Origin: Stigmatella aurantiaca
GTDB lineage: Bacteria; Myxococcota; Myxococcia; Myxococcales; Myxococcaceae
DNA: 64,000 nt
Assembly (NCBI RefSeq): GCF_900109545.1
Contig: NZ_FOAP01000014.1
Coordinates: forward strand, 160,646-224,645
Direction of reading: 5' to 3'
Made by a program: the position numbers and the translations under genes. Below are positions 32,117 through 41,863 of this stretch, piece after piece (the stretch's first letter is position 1; each line of letters opens with the position of its first letter). Below the pieces are notes generated by a model. The model was given only the letters and a program-made list of their open reading frames with translations. It had not been told where the DNA came from and did no database searches.

Positions 32117-34264
32117 ATGTCCGCTTCCGCGTCCCTCTCCCTTCCCTTCCGCAGCGAGCCTTCCGGCCGCGAGATGGATGCCTTCTGTGTGAGGTACGCC
32201 CCGCGCGCCCCGGGGCACGCGGCGGTCCGGGACTTGTGCCGCTTGCTGTACGTCATCCCCAGCGAGGACCGGGAGGCCCGGGATGCGTGGGTGGAGCGCT
32301 GCATCGCCTGGTTGCGCGAGCCGCGCTCCGCCTCGGGCCTCCATGAGGAAGAGGAGCCGCAGCCCCTGGCCGCCTCCCGGCTGAAGCTGCTGGTGCGCGT
32401 GCTGGAGGGCGAGCGCGCCACGCGGCTGGCCCTGTCCCGGCTGGTGGGCGCCGTCTGCGCCGAGGCCCATGGCCTGAAGCTCTTCGCCCAGGTGGGGCTG
32501 GGGGACCACCCGGGCTTCTTCTCCGAGCTGGCGGACCGCGTGCTGCACCGGCTGCTGCCCACGCCGCCCGACCCCGAGCGCTTCTCGGACCTGCTGCACC
32601 TGTTTCCCAAGCCCGGGGACGTCACCTGGCTGGAGTCCCTGCCCGCGGGGCCCCTGGCCCGGCTGCTGGCCATGGTGGGCGAGCCGCCGCCCCCGCTGCC
32701 CGATCCGGGCATGGTGTTCCGGTCCTACCTGGTGGATGCGCTCACGCTGCTGGGCGCGCGCATCGCCGCCCAGGGCCTGACCGAGGAGGTGCGCGACCGC
32801 AGCCCGGGCATGGCCTTCCGCGCCTCGCCCTTCCTGCGCCTGCGCCGCGCCTGCGACAGCGTGCTCGCCCGGAACGCGGCGCCGGACACGCTCCAGGAGC
32901 TGGAAACCGCCGTGGCCGGTTGCCGGAGCGTGACGGACACGGTGACGCAGCACCTGGAGGCCTCCGGGCTGAGCGTGAAGCTGGTGTACCGGCTGGACTC
33001 CATCCAGGGCGGGCTGGACCGCATGGAGGCCATCGCCCGGGTGCTGGGCGCCGCCCCCGGGGAGGACCGCTGCCGCGAGGGGCTGACGTTGATCCTCCAC
33101 CTGCTGCGGCAGGCCCACGAGGAGCGCTCCGTGCGCGAGCTGGCGAAGACGCGCCTGCGGCTCATGGCGCGCACCACCATCGAGCGCGTCGGCCACTCGG
33201 GCGAACACCCCCTCATCTCCACGCGGACCGAGTTCCACGGCATGGTGCACTCGGCCTCCGGAGGAGGCCTGCTCGCCGCCGTCACCGCCGCCCTGTCCCT
33301 CTTCATCAGCAAGCTGTCGCTGGCCCCCTTCTTCGAGGGCCTGCTCGCCACGCTCAACTACGCGAGCAGCTTCGTGGCGATGCAGTTCCTGGGCTTCACG
33401 CTGGCCGCCCGGCAACCGTCGATGACGGCCGCCATGCTCGCGGGGGCCATCGGCGGCAAGGGGCCCCGGCCGGGGCGCATGGAGCGGCTGGAGGAGCTCA
33501 TCCCCTGCCTCACCCGCTCCCAGCTCGCGGCGCTCCTGGGCAACCTGAGCTGTGTCCTGCTCGCCTCGGTGGGGCTGACCCTGGTCTTCCACCAGTTCAC
33601 GGGCCGCCCGCTCCTGGAGCCCGGGCAGGCCCAGGCGGTGATGGACTCCCTCCACCCGTGGCGCAGCGCCACCCTGGCCTGGGCGGCCCTGACCGGGGTG
33701 CTGCTGTGGGCCTCCAGCCTGGCCTCGGGCTGGCTGGAGAACTTCTTCGTCTACCGCCGCCTCCCCGAGGCCCTGGCCCACCACCGGGGCCTCCAGAAGC
33801 TGCTGGGGGACACCGGGGCCCATGACTTCGCGGGCTTCATGCTGCGCCATGTGGCCGGCCTGGGCGGCGGGGTGACGCTGGGGCTGCTGCTGGCCCTGGT
33901 GCCCGAGGTGGGCTCGTTCTTCGGCCTGCCCCTGGAGATCCGCCACGTCACCCTCTCCCTGGGCGCCCTGGCGCTGGCCGGCGGCGCGCTGGGCGCCCAG
34001 TCCGTGCTCACCTGGGGCTTTCTCGCCGCCCTCCTGGGGACGCTGGGCATCGCCGCGCTCAACATCGGCGTCTCCTTCGCCCTGGCCCTGACGGTGGCCC
34101 TGCGGGCGCGGGATGTCTCCTCCCAGGAGAGCTGGCGGCTGATGCGGTGGGTGGGGCTGCGCCTGCTGAAGGAGCCCCGCTCGTTCCTCCTGCCCCCCGC
34201 CAGCACGCCCGCTCCCGTAGCCCCCCCGGAGCCCGTGGCCGCGCCTGCCCAGCCCGAGGGCTGA
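32117..34264 (+). CDS. COG4389 (Gcr, so-called site-specific recombinase) membrane protein
   Basis: 715 residues; an in-frame GTG one codon earlier is possible. The family is called site-specific recombinase after gonococcal Gcr, but the sequence is that of a membrane protein. A soluble N-terminal half contains ERVGHSGEHPLISTRTEFHGM; then come at least six hydrophobic segments (LLAAVTAALSLFISKLSLAPFFEGLLATLNYASSF, and a C-terminal set around 540-690). The recombinase label is very likely misleading. Role unknown; part of the MlaC-to-lipoprotein run. Confidence 0.8.
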   Translation: MSASASLSLPFRSEPSGREMDAFCVRYAPRAPGHAAVRDLCRLLYVIPSEDREARDAWVERCIAWLREPRSASGLHEEEEPQPLAASRLKLLVRVLEGERATRLALSRLVGAVCAEAHGLKLFAQVGLGDHPGFFSELADRVLHRLLPTPPDPERFSDLLHLFPKPGDVTWLESLPAGPLARLLAMVGEPPPPLPDPGMVFRSYLVDALTLLGARIAAQGLTEEVRDRSPGMAFRASPFLRLRRACDSVLARNAAPDTLQELETAVAGCRSVTDTVTQHLEASGLSVKLVYRLDSIQGGLDRMEAIARVLGAAPGEDRCREGLTLILHLLRQAHEERSVRELAKTRLRLMARTTIERVGHSGEHPLISTRTEFHGMVHSASGGGLLAAVTAALSLFISKLSLAPFFEGLLATLNYASSFVAMQFLGFTLAARQPSMTAAMLAGAIGGKGPRPGRMERLEELIPCLTRSQLAALLGNLSCVLLASVGLTLVFHQFTGRPLLEPGQAQAVMDSLHPWRSATLAWAALTGVLLWASSLASGWLENFFVYRRLPEALAHHRGLQKLLGDTGAHDFAGFMLRHVAGLGGGVTLGLLLALVPEVGSFFGLPLEIRHVTLSLGALALAGGALGAQSVLTWGFLAALLGTLGIAALNIGVSFALALTVALRARDVSSQESWRLMRWVGLRLLKEPRSFLLPPASTPAPVAPPEPVAAPAQPEG

Positions 34265-34342
34265 GGATGTTGGCTGCCCCAGCGGGCGGGCACTCTGGCA
34301 ACGCTTCCGGGCCGCACGGTTTGCCGGTAGGGTCGCGCGCAC

Positions 34343-36949
34343 ATGAGTGCCTCGCCCCACCCTCCCAACCGCTTCGCCCTTGCCTACGCGGGACTGATGG
34401 TCCGCCGCCCCGGCACGGTGCTGCTCGTCATCCTCGCGCTGCTCGCGGCCTCCGTGTGGGGCACGCTGAAGCTGACCATCAACTCCAACCAGCTCGATCT
34501 CATCTCCCAAGAGCTGGACGAGGTGAAGGACGTCAAGCGCATCATCGACATGGTGGGCGGCAGCGGCCACTTCATGCTCGCGCTGCGCTCCTCGGACGAG
34601 GCCACGCTCAAGCGCGTCTCGGATGACCTGGCGGCGATGATTCTCGCGGACAAGGAGCACGTCCGCTCCGTCAGCCACAAGCTGCCCGTCGAGTTCGCCC
34701 AGCAGAACATGGTCCTCTTCGTGAAGACGGAGGACCTGGCCGAGGGCAAGAAGCGCATCATGGCCTACCTGAAGGACCAGCTGCGCCGCAACAACCCGTT
34801 CTTCATCGAGCTGAAGAAGACCGAGCCGGTGAAGCTGGACCTGCAGGACCTGGTCGACAAGTACTCCAGCGTCGGCAAGCGCAGCATCCGCGACGACTAC
34901 AACATCTCGCCCGATCGCAAGATGATCATGATGCTCGTCAAGCCGATGTGGGACACCAACGAGATCGGCCGGACGAAGGACTACGTCGACAAGCTGAACC
35001 GGGACCTGGCGCAGTACTCGGCCTCCAACGCCGCGGGCGTGAAGCTGGTGGAGGACTACGACTTGATGGGCGACGCGAAGACGGTCGCCTACGGCTACAC
35101 GGGCTCCTACAAGACGTCGCTGGATGACTCGTACGCCATCGACGAGTCGCTGACGCCCGTGGCGTTCATCGCCTTCGTCTCCATCCTGCTCATCACCATC
35201 GTGTTCTTCCGCAAGTGGGCGCCCACGCTCATCGTGGTGAGCGGCATGGTGATTGGCACCCTCATCACCCTGGGCTTCACCTACGCGACGGTGGGCGAGC
35301 TCAACATGATCACCAGCATCCTGGGTGGCATCCTGATGGGGTTCGGCATCGACTACGGCATCCACTTCGTGTTCCGCACGCGGCTGGAGCTGGGCGCGGG
35401 CAAGCCGTACGACGTGGCCATCCGGGACGCCATCATCAACGCGGGCCGGCCCGCGCTGGTCTCCGCGGTGGTGACCTCCGGCTCCTTCTTCGTGCTGATG
35501 GTGAGCGAGTTCCGGGGCTTCAGCCAGTTCGGCTTCCTGGCCGGCTGCGGCACGCTCATCCTGGGCTTCACCCTGTTCGCGTGGAGCCCGGCGCTGCTGT
35601 CGCTCGCGGGCCGGCTCAACCCCGCCCTGCCCGCGAAGCTCATCGGCACCATGAAGCCCCCGGCCACCAGCAGCGCCACGGGCAAGGAGATCCGCCTGCC
35701 GCGCCCCGGGCTGATGCTGGGCATCAGCACCGTCATCGTCGCGCTGGTGTGCGCCGCCGCCGTGCCCTGGAACCCGGCGGAGCCGCCCCAGGGCAAGGAG
35801 CTGGGCTTCTTCGAGCGCCTGCAGTACGGCGTGCGCTTCAACTACAACACGCGCGCGCTCATGCCCGCGGGGCAGCCCTCCGTGCGCCTCCAGGATGAGA
35901 TCAACGAGCGGTTCCAGATCTCCAGCGATCCCATCGCCGTCTACACGAAGACGCGCGAGGAGGCGAAGGAGGTCTACGACGAGCTGACGCAGAACCGCCA
36001 GAAGTACCCGACGATCGACCAGGTGGTGAGCGTCTACACCTTCGTCCCGCCGCCGGACATCGCCCAGGCCAACGCGAAGATTCTCGAGGAGTGGCAGGAG
36101 GAGCTGAAGGAGATCGACGTGGAGTCGCTGCCGCCCGAGATGCAGGAGAAGGCCGGCATCTTCATGAAGATGCTGTCGGCGCGGCCCTTCGACGTGAACG
36201 GCGTGCCGGACCTCTACGCCAAGCAGTTCCGCCACCTGCCCAGCACGAAGCCGGAGAACCACGGCTACCTGACGTTCATCTACCCGGGCGTGGACCTGTG
36301 GGACGGCAAGCTCATGCTCCAGTTCGCCGACGAGACGAGCGTCATCCACACCGCCTCGGGCAAGACGTTCCGCGCCTCGGGCTCCGCGCAGCTCTACTCG
36401 CGCCTGGCGCGCATCGTGCTGGCGGACGGGCGGCTCACGGTGCTCCTGGCCACGCTGTGGATCCTCGTCATGCACTTCGCGGACTTCCGCAGCGTGCCGC
36501 TGGCGCTCGCCTCGGTCATCCCGCTCACGGTGGGCCTGGCCATGATGCTGGGGTTCATGTCGCTGTTCGACCTGCGGCTGAACTTCATGAACGTCATCAT
36601 CCTGCCCATCCTCCTGGGCTTCGGGGTGAGCCACGGCCTGTACCTGCTGCACCGCTTCTTGGAAGGCACCTCCCCGGTGGTAGCGCTGCGCAGCGTGGGG
36701 GCCGCGGTGGCCTCCTCCACGCTGACGGCGGTGGCGGGCTTCGGCGCCCTCCTCGCGGCGAGCCACAACGGCCTGCGCTCCATGGGCCTGGTGGCGTGCA
36801 TTGGCCTCATCACCACGCTGGTGGTGTCCTTCACGGTGCTCGCCGCGGTGATGCAGCTCCTGCACGACCGGCGCGTGCGCAAGGGCGGCGGCCAGTCCAA
36901 CGGGACTGCCCTGCCGGGCGCGCCCAACGGCGAGAACCGGGCAGCCTGA
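34343..36949 (+). CDS. MMPL/RND family membrane transporter
   Basis: 868 residues. One helix near the N-terminus, a first periplasmic domain, five helices (about 270-430), a middle helix, a second periplasmic domain and five more helices (about 695-850), the classic RND doubling. Motifs DYGIHFVFRTRLE and the matching GVSHGLYLLHRFLE mark the two halves. SSD/MMPL-type exporters (e.g. hopanoid exporter HpnN) move lipids to the outer membrane. Genomic company (MlaC-like protein, lipoprotein) supports a lipid or envelope cargo, which is inferred. Confidence 0.88.
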   Translation: MSASPHPPNRFALAYAGLMVRRPGTVLLVILALLAASVWGTLKLTINSNQLDLISQELDEVKDVKRIIDMVGGSGHFMLALRSSDEATLKRVSDDLAAMILADKEHVRSVSHKLPVEFAQQNMVLFVKTEDLAEGKKRIMAYLKDQLRRNNPFFIELKKTEPVKLDLQDLVDKYSSVGKRSIRDDYNISPDRKMIMMLVKPMWDTNEIGRTKDYVDKLNRDLAQYSASNAAGVKLVEDYDLMGDAKTVAYGYTGSYKTSLDDSYAIDESLTPVAFIAFVSILLITIVFFRKWAPTLIVVSGMVIGTLITLGFTYATVGELNMITSILGGILMGFGIDYGIHFVFRTRLELGAGKPYDVAIRDAIINAGRPALVSAVVTSGSFFVLMVSEFRGFSQFGFLAGCGTLILGFTLFAWSPALLSLAGRLNPALPAKLIGTMKPPATSSATGKEIRLPRPGLMLGISTVIVALVCAAAVPWNPAEPPQGKELGFFERLQYGVRFNYNTRALMPAGQPSVRLQDEINERFQISSDPIAVYTKTREEAKEVYDELTQNRQKYPTIDQVVSVYTFVPPPDIAQANAKILEEWQEELKEIDVESLPPEMQEKAGIFMKMLSARPFDVNGVPDLYAKQFRHLPSTKPENHGYLTFIYPGVDLWDGKLMLQFADETSVIHTASGKTFRASGSAQLYSRLARIVLADGRLTVLLATLWILVMHFADFRSVPLALASVIPLTVGLAMMLGFMSLFDLRLNFMNVIILPILLGFGVSHGLYLLHRFLEGTSPVVALRSVGAAVASSTLTAVAGFGALLAASHNGLRSMGLVACIGLITTLVVSFTVLAAVMQLLHDRRVRKGGGQSNGTALPGAPNGENRAA

Positions 36950-37031
36950 GCCCCGGGCGTCCCCTCGCGGGACACGGTTGAGTTGTGAATGGAGGCCCCA
37001 CCGTGCGCGGTGGGGCCGGGAGAGGGAGAAC

Positions 37032-37631
37032 ATGACGACGAAGCACATCGCGCTCACGCTGGGCCTGGCCCTGCTCACGGGCTGCTCCGCGGTGAAGAAG
37101 AGCACCATCCGCCCCGACTACGCGCAGGTGGATCAGCAGCGCGTGAAGCGGCTGGTGGTGGTGACGCAGCCGCTGCCGGATGGCCAGCAGGCGGTGGGCG
37201 AGCTGTGGAGCCTCATCGCCCGCCAGTACGTCAACCAGAACCGCGACTTCCTGGTGAAGGAGAACGTCGCCACGCCGGACCCGCTGGACGACGCGGGCGT
37301 GCAGGCCCTGTGCGTCGAGGGCATCGAGGGCGTGCTCTGGCTGCACCCGCAGGTGAAGCGCACGAAGGACGGGGCGGAGGCCGCGGTCCACGCGCGGCTC
37401 GTGCGCTGCGGGGACGGGGAGGATGTCTGGAGCGCCGAGGCCGGCGGCAGCTGGAGCTCCCGCGACGACAAGTTCCGCGAGCGCACCGACCAGTACGTCT
37501 CGCAGCTCGGGCCCACCGTGGAGCCCTATGTCGTGCCCTCGTACAAGCTGCTCATGGCCACGCTCTCCACGCTGCCCAACCCGAAGCTCACCGAGCAGGA
37601 CATCGACGAGAAGATCGAACTGGGAGAGTAG
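37032..37631 (+). CDS. MXAN_6521/LA_1396-type lipoprotein
   Basis: 199 residues from the ATG preceded by GAGGGAGAAC. A signal peptide ends LALLTGCSAVKK, a clear lipobox. The mature protein, with VKRLVVVTQPLPDGQQAVGELWSLIARQYVNQNRDF and a C-terminal LPNPKLTEQDIDEKIELGE, matches the family named after Myxococcus xanthus MXAN_6521. Function unknown; consistently found after the RND exporter gene, so likely a partner of it. Last gene of the run. Confidence 0.8.
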   Translation: MTTKHIALTLGLALLTGCSAVKKSTIRPDYAQVDQQRVKRLVVVTQPLPDGQQAVGELWSLIARQYVNQNRDFLVKENVATPDPLDDAGVQALCVEGIEGVLWLHPQVKRTKDGAEAAVHARLVRCGDGEDVWSAEAGGSWSSRDDKFRERTDQYVSQLGPTVEPYVVPSYKLLMATLSTLPNPKLTEQDIDEKIELGE

Positions 37632-37659
37632 CTCCCCCCCTGAACGGGAGCGCCGGCGT

Positions 37660-37679
37660 GAAACAGCTCACACTGTTTC
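37660..37679. repeat. Inverted repeat GAAACAG-N6-CTGTTTC
   Basis: Perfect 7-base arms separated by CTCACA, 28 bases after the lipoprotein stop. No T-run follows on either strand, so it is either a weak terminator or an operator upstream of the ABC ATPase gene. Confidence 0.4.
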
Positions 37680-37734
37680 GCCAGCCTCGACAATTCCTCC
37701 CTAATAGGAAGGTTGGATCCGCGCCAGCCGGTCG

Positions 37735-37763
37735 TTGACGCAAAAAAAAGATGGCATTACCCT
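37735..37763 (+). promoter_or_regulatory. Candidate vegetative promoter for the ABC ATPase gene
   Basis: TTGACG (37735-37740), a 17-base A-rich spacer and TACCCT (37758-37763) form a reasonable -35/-10 pair about 240 bases before the ABC gene. The -10 is poor, so this is tentative. Confidence 0.3.
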
Positions 37764-38005
37764 GTTCATGGGTCTCACAAGCGGATCTCACTTGGGACGA
37801 GAGCAGGATCGCTCGGGCGTCTCGAGATCAGCAACTTCTCGGCCATTCGCGGACAGGGCGTTGGCAGCAGGTGAGCCGCCCTTCCCCGCGCCTTGCCGGT
37901 CCCATGGACCGGCGCTCCCAACCGTTCTTCTGGCCCCGCGCGGTGCGAGGGCCAGCGCGGGACTATGTCCCGTGGTGTGTTCACCGTAGCAGGGGGTCAT
38001 GCGTC

Positions 38006-38731
38006 ATGATCGAGGCCAAGGATCTGTCCAAGAGCTATCCGACGACCACCGCGGTGCAGGGCGTGAGCCTTCACGTCGGCCCGGGCGAGGTGGTGGGTGT
38101 GGTGGGCCCCCATGGGGCCGGGAAGACCACGCTCCTGCGCATGCTGGCGGGACTGCTGGCGCCCTCGGCGGGAGAGGCCATCGTGGCAGGCGTGAGCACC
38201 GCGGCGCAGCCCTTCCGCATCAAGAGCCGGGTGGGCTTCGTGTCCGGGGACCAGCCCCTGCCGCCCCACCCCACGCCGCGCGAGCTGCTCATCCAGCAGG
38301 GCCAGTTGCAGGGCCTGAGCAAGGACGTGATGGAGCGGCGCCTGGAAGACCTCATCAACACCTTCGAGATGGAGCGTTTCGCGGCGCTGCCGTGCGCGAC
38401 GCTGACGGCCGAGCAGCGGCAGCGCACCAACCTGGCCTGCGCCTTCATGAAGGACCCGGCGGTGCTCATCCTGGACGAGCCCACGCACTCGCTGGACATG
38501 CTCAGCTCGCGCTTCCTGCACATCACCATCCGCGCGGCGCGGGAGGCGGGCCTGTCCGTGCTGCTGTCCTCGAGCGCGCTGGGGGATGCCGAGTCCCTGT
38601 GTGACCGGGTGGTGCTGCTGCACCGCGGCCGGGTGCTGGACCAGGGGACCATTCCCGAGGTGTGCGGCCACGTCGGGGTGCGCTCGCTGTCGGACGCCTT
38701 CCTCTGGCACCTGCCCCAACTGTCCGCCTGA
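38006..38731 (+). CDS. ABC transporter ATP-binding protein (orphan)
   Basis: 241 residues: MIEAKDLSKSYPTTTAVQGVSL, Walker A GPHGAGKTT (33-41), an unusual signature LTAEQRQR (132-139) in place of LSGGQ, Walker B AVLILDEP (151-158) and D-loop SLDML. It resembles single-domain ATPases of the ABC-2/NatA class. No permease gene is adjacent, so the partner is encoded elsewhere. The substrate is unknown. The loss of the Gly-Gly pair in the signature may weaken ATP hydrolysis or suit a regulatory role; the H-loop appears as LSSS rather than LxxH, another oddity. Confidence 0.85.
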   Translation: MIEAKDLSKSYPTTTAVQGVSLHVGPGEVVGVVGPHGAGKTTLLRMLAGLLAPSAGEAIVAGVSTAAQPFRIKSRVGFVSGDQPLPPHPTPRELLIQQGQLQGLSKDVMERRLEDLINTFEMERFAALPCATLTAEQRQRTNLACAFMKDPAVLILDEPTHSLDMLSSRFLHITIRAAREAGLSVLLSSSALGDAESLCDRVVLLHRGRVLDQGTIPEVCGHVGVRSLSDAFLWHLPQLSA

Positions 38732-38828
38732 CGTCACCTGTCCTGCCCCGGAGGGCTGCCCGGAAGAGGACACCGCGACAACACACCGCAGGGGTGGCGG
38801 AAGGCAGCCCGTTACAGTGCCTCCCGCC

Positions 38829-39719
38829 ATGTGGAAGCCCTGTCTCGCCCTTGCCGCAGCCCTGCTCCTCCTGACGCCGGTGAAGGCGTCCGCATGCGCC
38901 ACCTGCGCCTGTGGAGACCCCACCCTCACCTCCATGGGCACCGAGCAGCCCTTCGCCGGGCGCCTGCGGCTGGCCAGCACCATGCGCGCCTGGGGGATTA
39001 CCTCCGGGGCCAGCCAGGACAGCGCCATCTCCCTGCGGGAGCTGCGCATGGACGTGTCCGCGGCCTATGTGCCCCTGCCGTGGCTGACCCTGGCGGTGAC
39101 GGTGCCGCTCCAGACGCGCACGGTGCGCGAGGTCAGCCTGGCGCGGGAGCGGGGCTGGGGAATCGGCGATGTGGAGGTCAGCGCCCGGGCCACCTTCTTC
39201 CGGGACCGGAACTTCGCCCCCAACCACCTCTTCAGCCTCATTGCCGGCGCGGAGCTGCCCACGGCCCGCACATTAAAGGATACGCAGGGCCGCCCGCTGT
39301 CGCTGGACGCCCAGCTCGGCAGCGGCTCCGTGGACCCCTTCGCCGGGGTGGCCTACACCGGCTTCCAGGACGCGTGGTCCTTCCTGGTGAGCGCCACCGG
39401 CTACCTGCCCACCCGGGGCCGGGAGGACTTCCGGGGCGGCGCCTCGCTGCGCGGCACGCTGGCCGCCCAGTACCAGCCCAAGGCCCGGTGGGCCCTGCGC
39501 CTGGCGGCGGACACGCGCCTGGAGGGCAACAGCGACACCCTCGGCGTGGCCGAGACCGAGGGCAGCGGCTTCATCGGCTTCCTCTCGCCCGATGTCCTCT
39601 TCAGCCCCACCACGGACATGGTGATTCAAGCCGGTGTGCGCGTGCCCGTGCTCAACCGCTTGAACGGCTACGTCCGGCAGACGCCCATTCTCCAGGCCGC
39701 GCTCGTTTACGATCTCTAG
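38829..39719 (+). CDS. Outer-membrane beta-barrel protein with N-terminal CATCACGD motif
   Basis: 296 residues with a signal peptide (LLLTPVKASA). Just after cleavage lies CATCACGDPTLT, a three-Cys cluster that could bind metal. The rest alternates amphipathic strands ending in aromatic residues (LALVYDL at the very C-terminus), as in outer-membrane transporters of the MetA/phenol-degradation superfamily. It sits between the ABC ATPase gene and a Fur-box-preceded TonB receptor operon. A metal-related role is possible but not shown. Confidence 0.65.
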   Translation: MWKPCLALAAALLLLTPVKASACATCACGDPTLTSMGTEQPFAGRLRLASTMRAWGITSGASQDSAISLRELRMDVSAAYVPLPWLTLAVTVPLQTRTVREVSLARERGWGIGDVEVSARATFFRDRNFAPNHLFSLIAGAELPTARTLKDTQGRPLSLDAQLGSGSVDPFAGVAYTGFQDAWSFLVSATGYLPTRGREDFRGGASLRGTLAAQYQPKARWALRLAADTRLEGNSDTLGVAETEGSGFIGFLSPDVLFSPTTDMVIQAGVRVPVLNRLNGYVRQTPILQAALVYDL

Positions 39720-39775
39720 CCCCGCCCCCCTCCTGAAGGCGCCTCGCCGCAGCGCGGCACCGAAGGTTTGACTTT

Positions 39776-39794
39776 GATAATGAATATCAATACC
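39776..39794. promoter_or_regulatory. Fur box candidate
   Basis: TGATAATGAATATCAATAC lies 80 bases before the TonB receptor gene and matches the GATAATGATAATCATTATC consensus well, in a locally AT-rich patch. It predicts iron repression of the receptor and HmuY genes. Confidence 0.6.
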
Positions 39795-39873
39795 GTCCGC
39801 GCCATTCGCAGCCGGGAGTAGCGCGTCCTTCCCCCTCCGGAGGGCCCACCGGCCCAAGGGCGGAGGACGGGGC

Positions 39874-41838
39874 ATGTCCGGGTGCTGGAGCTTCCTCATC
39901 GTGCTGTGCGCCCTGCCGGGGGTGGCCTGGAGCCAGGACCCTCCTGAGGCGCCCGCAGCCGTGGAGCCCGTGCCCCCCGCGGAGGCCACAGCGGCCCCCG
40001 AGGAAGCCCCCGTGGCCCAGACGGTGGTGACGGCCGCCCGCAGTCCGGAGCGGATGGAGAACACCCCCGTGGCCACCGAGGTGATTACCCGGGCGGAGAT
40101 CGTCGCCAGCGGGGCGAGGGATGCCGCGGAGCTGCTGGCCGCCCACCCGGGCCTGGAGGTGGCCTCCACGTTCGCGGGCGCGAACCTGCGCGTCCAGGGG
40201 CTCGGCTCCGAGTACGCCCTGGTGCTCGTGGACGGGGAGCGCGTTACCGGCCGGGTGGACGGGGCCATCGACCTGTCGCGGCTGTCCATGGAGGACATCG
40301 AGCAGGTGGAGATCGTCAAGGGCCCCTCCTCGGTGCTCTATGGAAGCGACGCGGTGGCCGGCGTGGTGAACTTCATCACCCGGAAGGCTCGGAAGCCGCT
40401 CGGGGCGGACCTGCGCCTCTCCTATGGAAGCCTCCAGTGGATCGACCTGGACGCCACCGCCGAGGCCCGGCGCGAGGACTGGGGCCTGCGGGTGAGCGGC
40501 GGCCTCCAGCGCCGGGATGCCTACGATTTGGCCCCCCTGGACATCAGCACCACGGGCAGCAGCCTCTCGGGCTTCAACGTGTCCGCGCGCGGGGACCTGA
40601 AGCGCGAGGGCCCCCTGGAGCTGTCGAGCACCGTGTCCTACGAGCGGCGCGTCCAGCGGGGCGTGGACCTGAGGAGGGACACCGGGGCCATCTTCGACCG
40701 TGCCAGCCGGGACGACGAGCTGACCGTGCGGCTGTCGCCCGCGTGGCGCCTGAGCGACGCGGTGACGCTGCGCACGGATGGGCACTACACGGGCTTCAAG
40801 CGGCGCTACGTGAACGACCAGCGCCAGGCCTCCGCGCTCGACACGGTGGAGGACACGCGCGACCAGCTCGCCCGGCTCGGCGGCCAGCTCGACGCGCGCC
40901 TGGGGGAGCGGCACGCGCTCGTGGCCGGCGTGGAGCTGCTCGGCGAGCACCTCACCTCGGACCGGCTGGAGGACGCCGGCGGCGAGCGGGGCCGCCTCTC
41001 CTTCTATGCCCAGGACACCTGGACGGTGGTGGCCCAGCCGAACCTGGCGCTCGTGCCCGGCGTGCGCCTGGATGCCGACTCCCAGTTCGGCACGGCCGTG
41101 ACGCCGCGGCTGGCGCTCCGGGTGGACCCGATGTCCAAGCTCACGCTCCGGGCCAGCTACGGCTGGGGGCTGCGCGCGCCCAGCTTCCAGGAGCTGCTGC
41201 TCGACTTCGAGAACCCGGCCGTGGGCTACACCGTGCGCGGCAACCCGGACCTGAAGCCGGAGCGCTCGCGCAGCGTGAACGTGTCCGCGGAGGTCCGGCC
41301 CGCCAGCGCCTTGCTGCTGTGGCTGAACCTCTTTCAGCACTCGCTGCGGGACATGATCTCCTACAGCCTCCAGCAGGACCCGGAGGGCATGCGCTTCGTC
41401 TACGCCAACCTGGACCGGGCGAGCGTGCGCGGGGGCGAGGTGGGCGTGCGCCAGAAGCTGCCCGGCAGCGTGCAGGTGGAGCTGGGCTACACGCTCACCG
41501 ACGGGCGCAACCGCGAGACGGATGAGCCGCTGGAGGGCCAGGCGCGCCACCGGCTCACGGGCCAGGTGACGTGGCGCTTCCGGCCCTGGGGGCTGGAGAC
41601 ATGGGTGCGCGGCGCGCTCGTAGGCTCGCGTCCCTTCTCCCCGGACACCGATGGCGACGGCGTGGCCGACCCCTACCGCTCCCAGTCCTACGTCACGCTG
41701 GATGCCCGCATCTCCCGGCAACTGCCCGCGGGCCTGCGCGTCTTCATCGCGGGCTCCAACCTGCTGGATGCGGGCAACCCCAAGGACCTGCCCATTCCCC
41801 CCCGCGTCCTCCAGGCCGGCCTCTCGGCCCAGCTCTGA
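39874..41838 (+). CDS. TonB-dependent outer-membrane receptor (iron/heme uptake)
   Basis: 654 residues. Signal peptide (VAWSQD), a Pro/Ala-rich stretch, the TonB-box region (QTVVTAARSPERMENTPVATEVITR), then the plug domain with LRVQGLGSEYALVLVDGERV and VEIVKGPSSVLYGSDAVAGVVNFITRK, and a 22-strand barrel ending ...LQAGLSAQL. GGAGG precedes the ATG. A Fur-like site lies upstream and a HmuY-type heme-binding lipoprotein follows after 25 bases, so heme or an iron complex is the likely ligand. Confidence 0.9.
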   Translation: MSGCWSFLIVLCALPGVAWSQDPPEAPAAVEPVPPAEATAAPEEAPVAQTVVTAARSPERMENTPVATEVITRAEIVASGARDAAELLAAHPGLEVASTFAGANLRVQGLGSEYALVLVDGERVTGRVDGAIDLSRLSMEDIEQVEIVKGPSSVLYGSDAVAGVVNFITRKARKPLGADLRLSYGSLQWIDLDATAEARREDWGLRVSGGLQRRDAYDLAPLDISTTGSSLSGFNVSARGDLKREGPLELSSTVSYERRVQRGVDLRRDTGAIFDRASRDDELTVRLSPAWRLSDAVTLRTDGHYTGFKRRYVNDQRQASALDTVEDTRDQLARLGGQLDARLGERHALVAGVELLGEHLTSDRLEDAGGERGRLSFYAQDTWTVVAQPNLALVPGVRLDADSQFGTAVTPRLALRVDPMSKLTLRASYGWGLRAPSFQELLLDFENPAVGYTVRGNPDLKPERSRSVNVSAEVRPASALLLWLNLFQHSLRDMISYSLQQDPEGMRFVYANLDRASVRGGEVGVRQKLPGSVQVELGYTLTDGRNRETDEPLEGQARHRLTGQVTWRFRPWGLETWVRGALVGSRPFSPDTDGDGVADPYRSQSYVTLDARISRQLPAGLRVFIAGSNLLDAGNPKDLPIPPRVLQAGLSAQL

Positions 41839-41863
41839 CGCGCTTTCCCCCGAGGTTCTCCGC

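Larger units (their letters stand above)
37632..38005. other. 374-bp intergenic gap
   Basis: No supported gene. It contains an inverted repeat at 37660-37679 and a plausible promoter at 37735-37763, described separately. The rest, including the AT-rich patch with eight consecutive A around 37742-37749, shows no further structure that I can name. Confidence 0.5.

Noticed and set aside
31385..37108. A 1,900-codon open frame on the minus strand opposite the MlaC-to-lipoprotein run
   Set aside because: It crosses four well-supported genes and is rich in Gln, His and Arg without family signatures.
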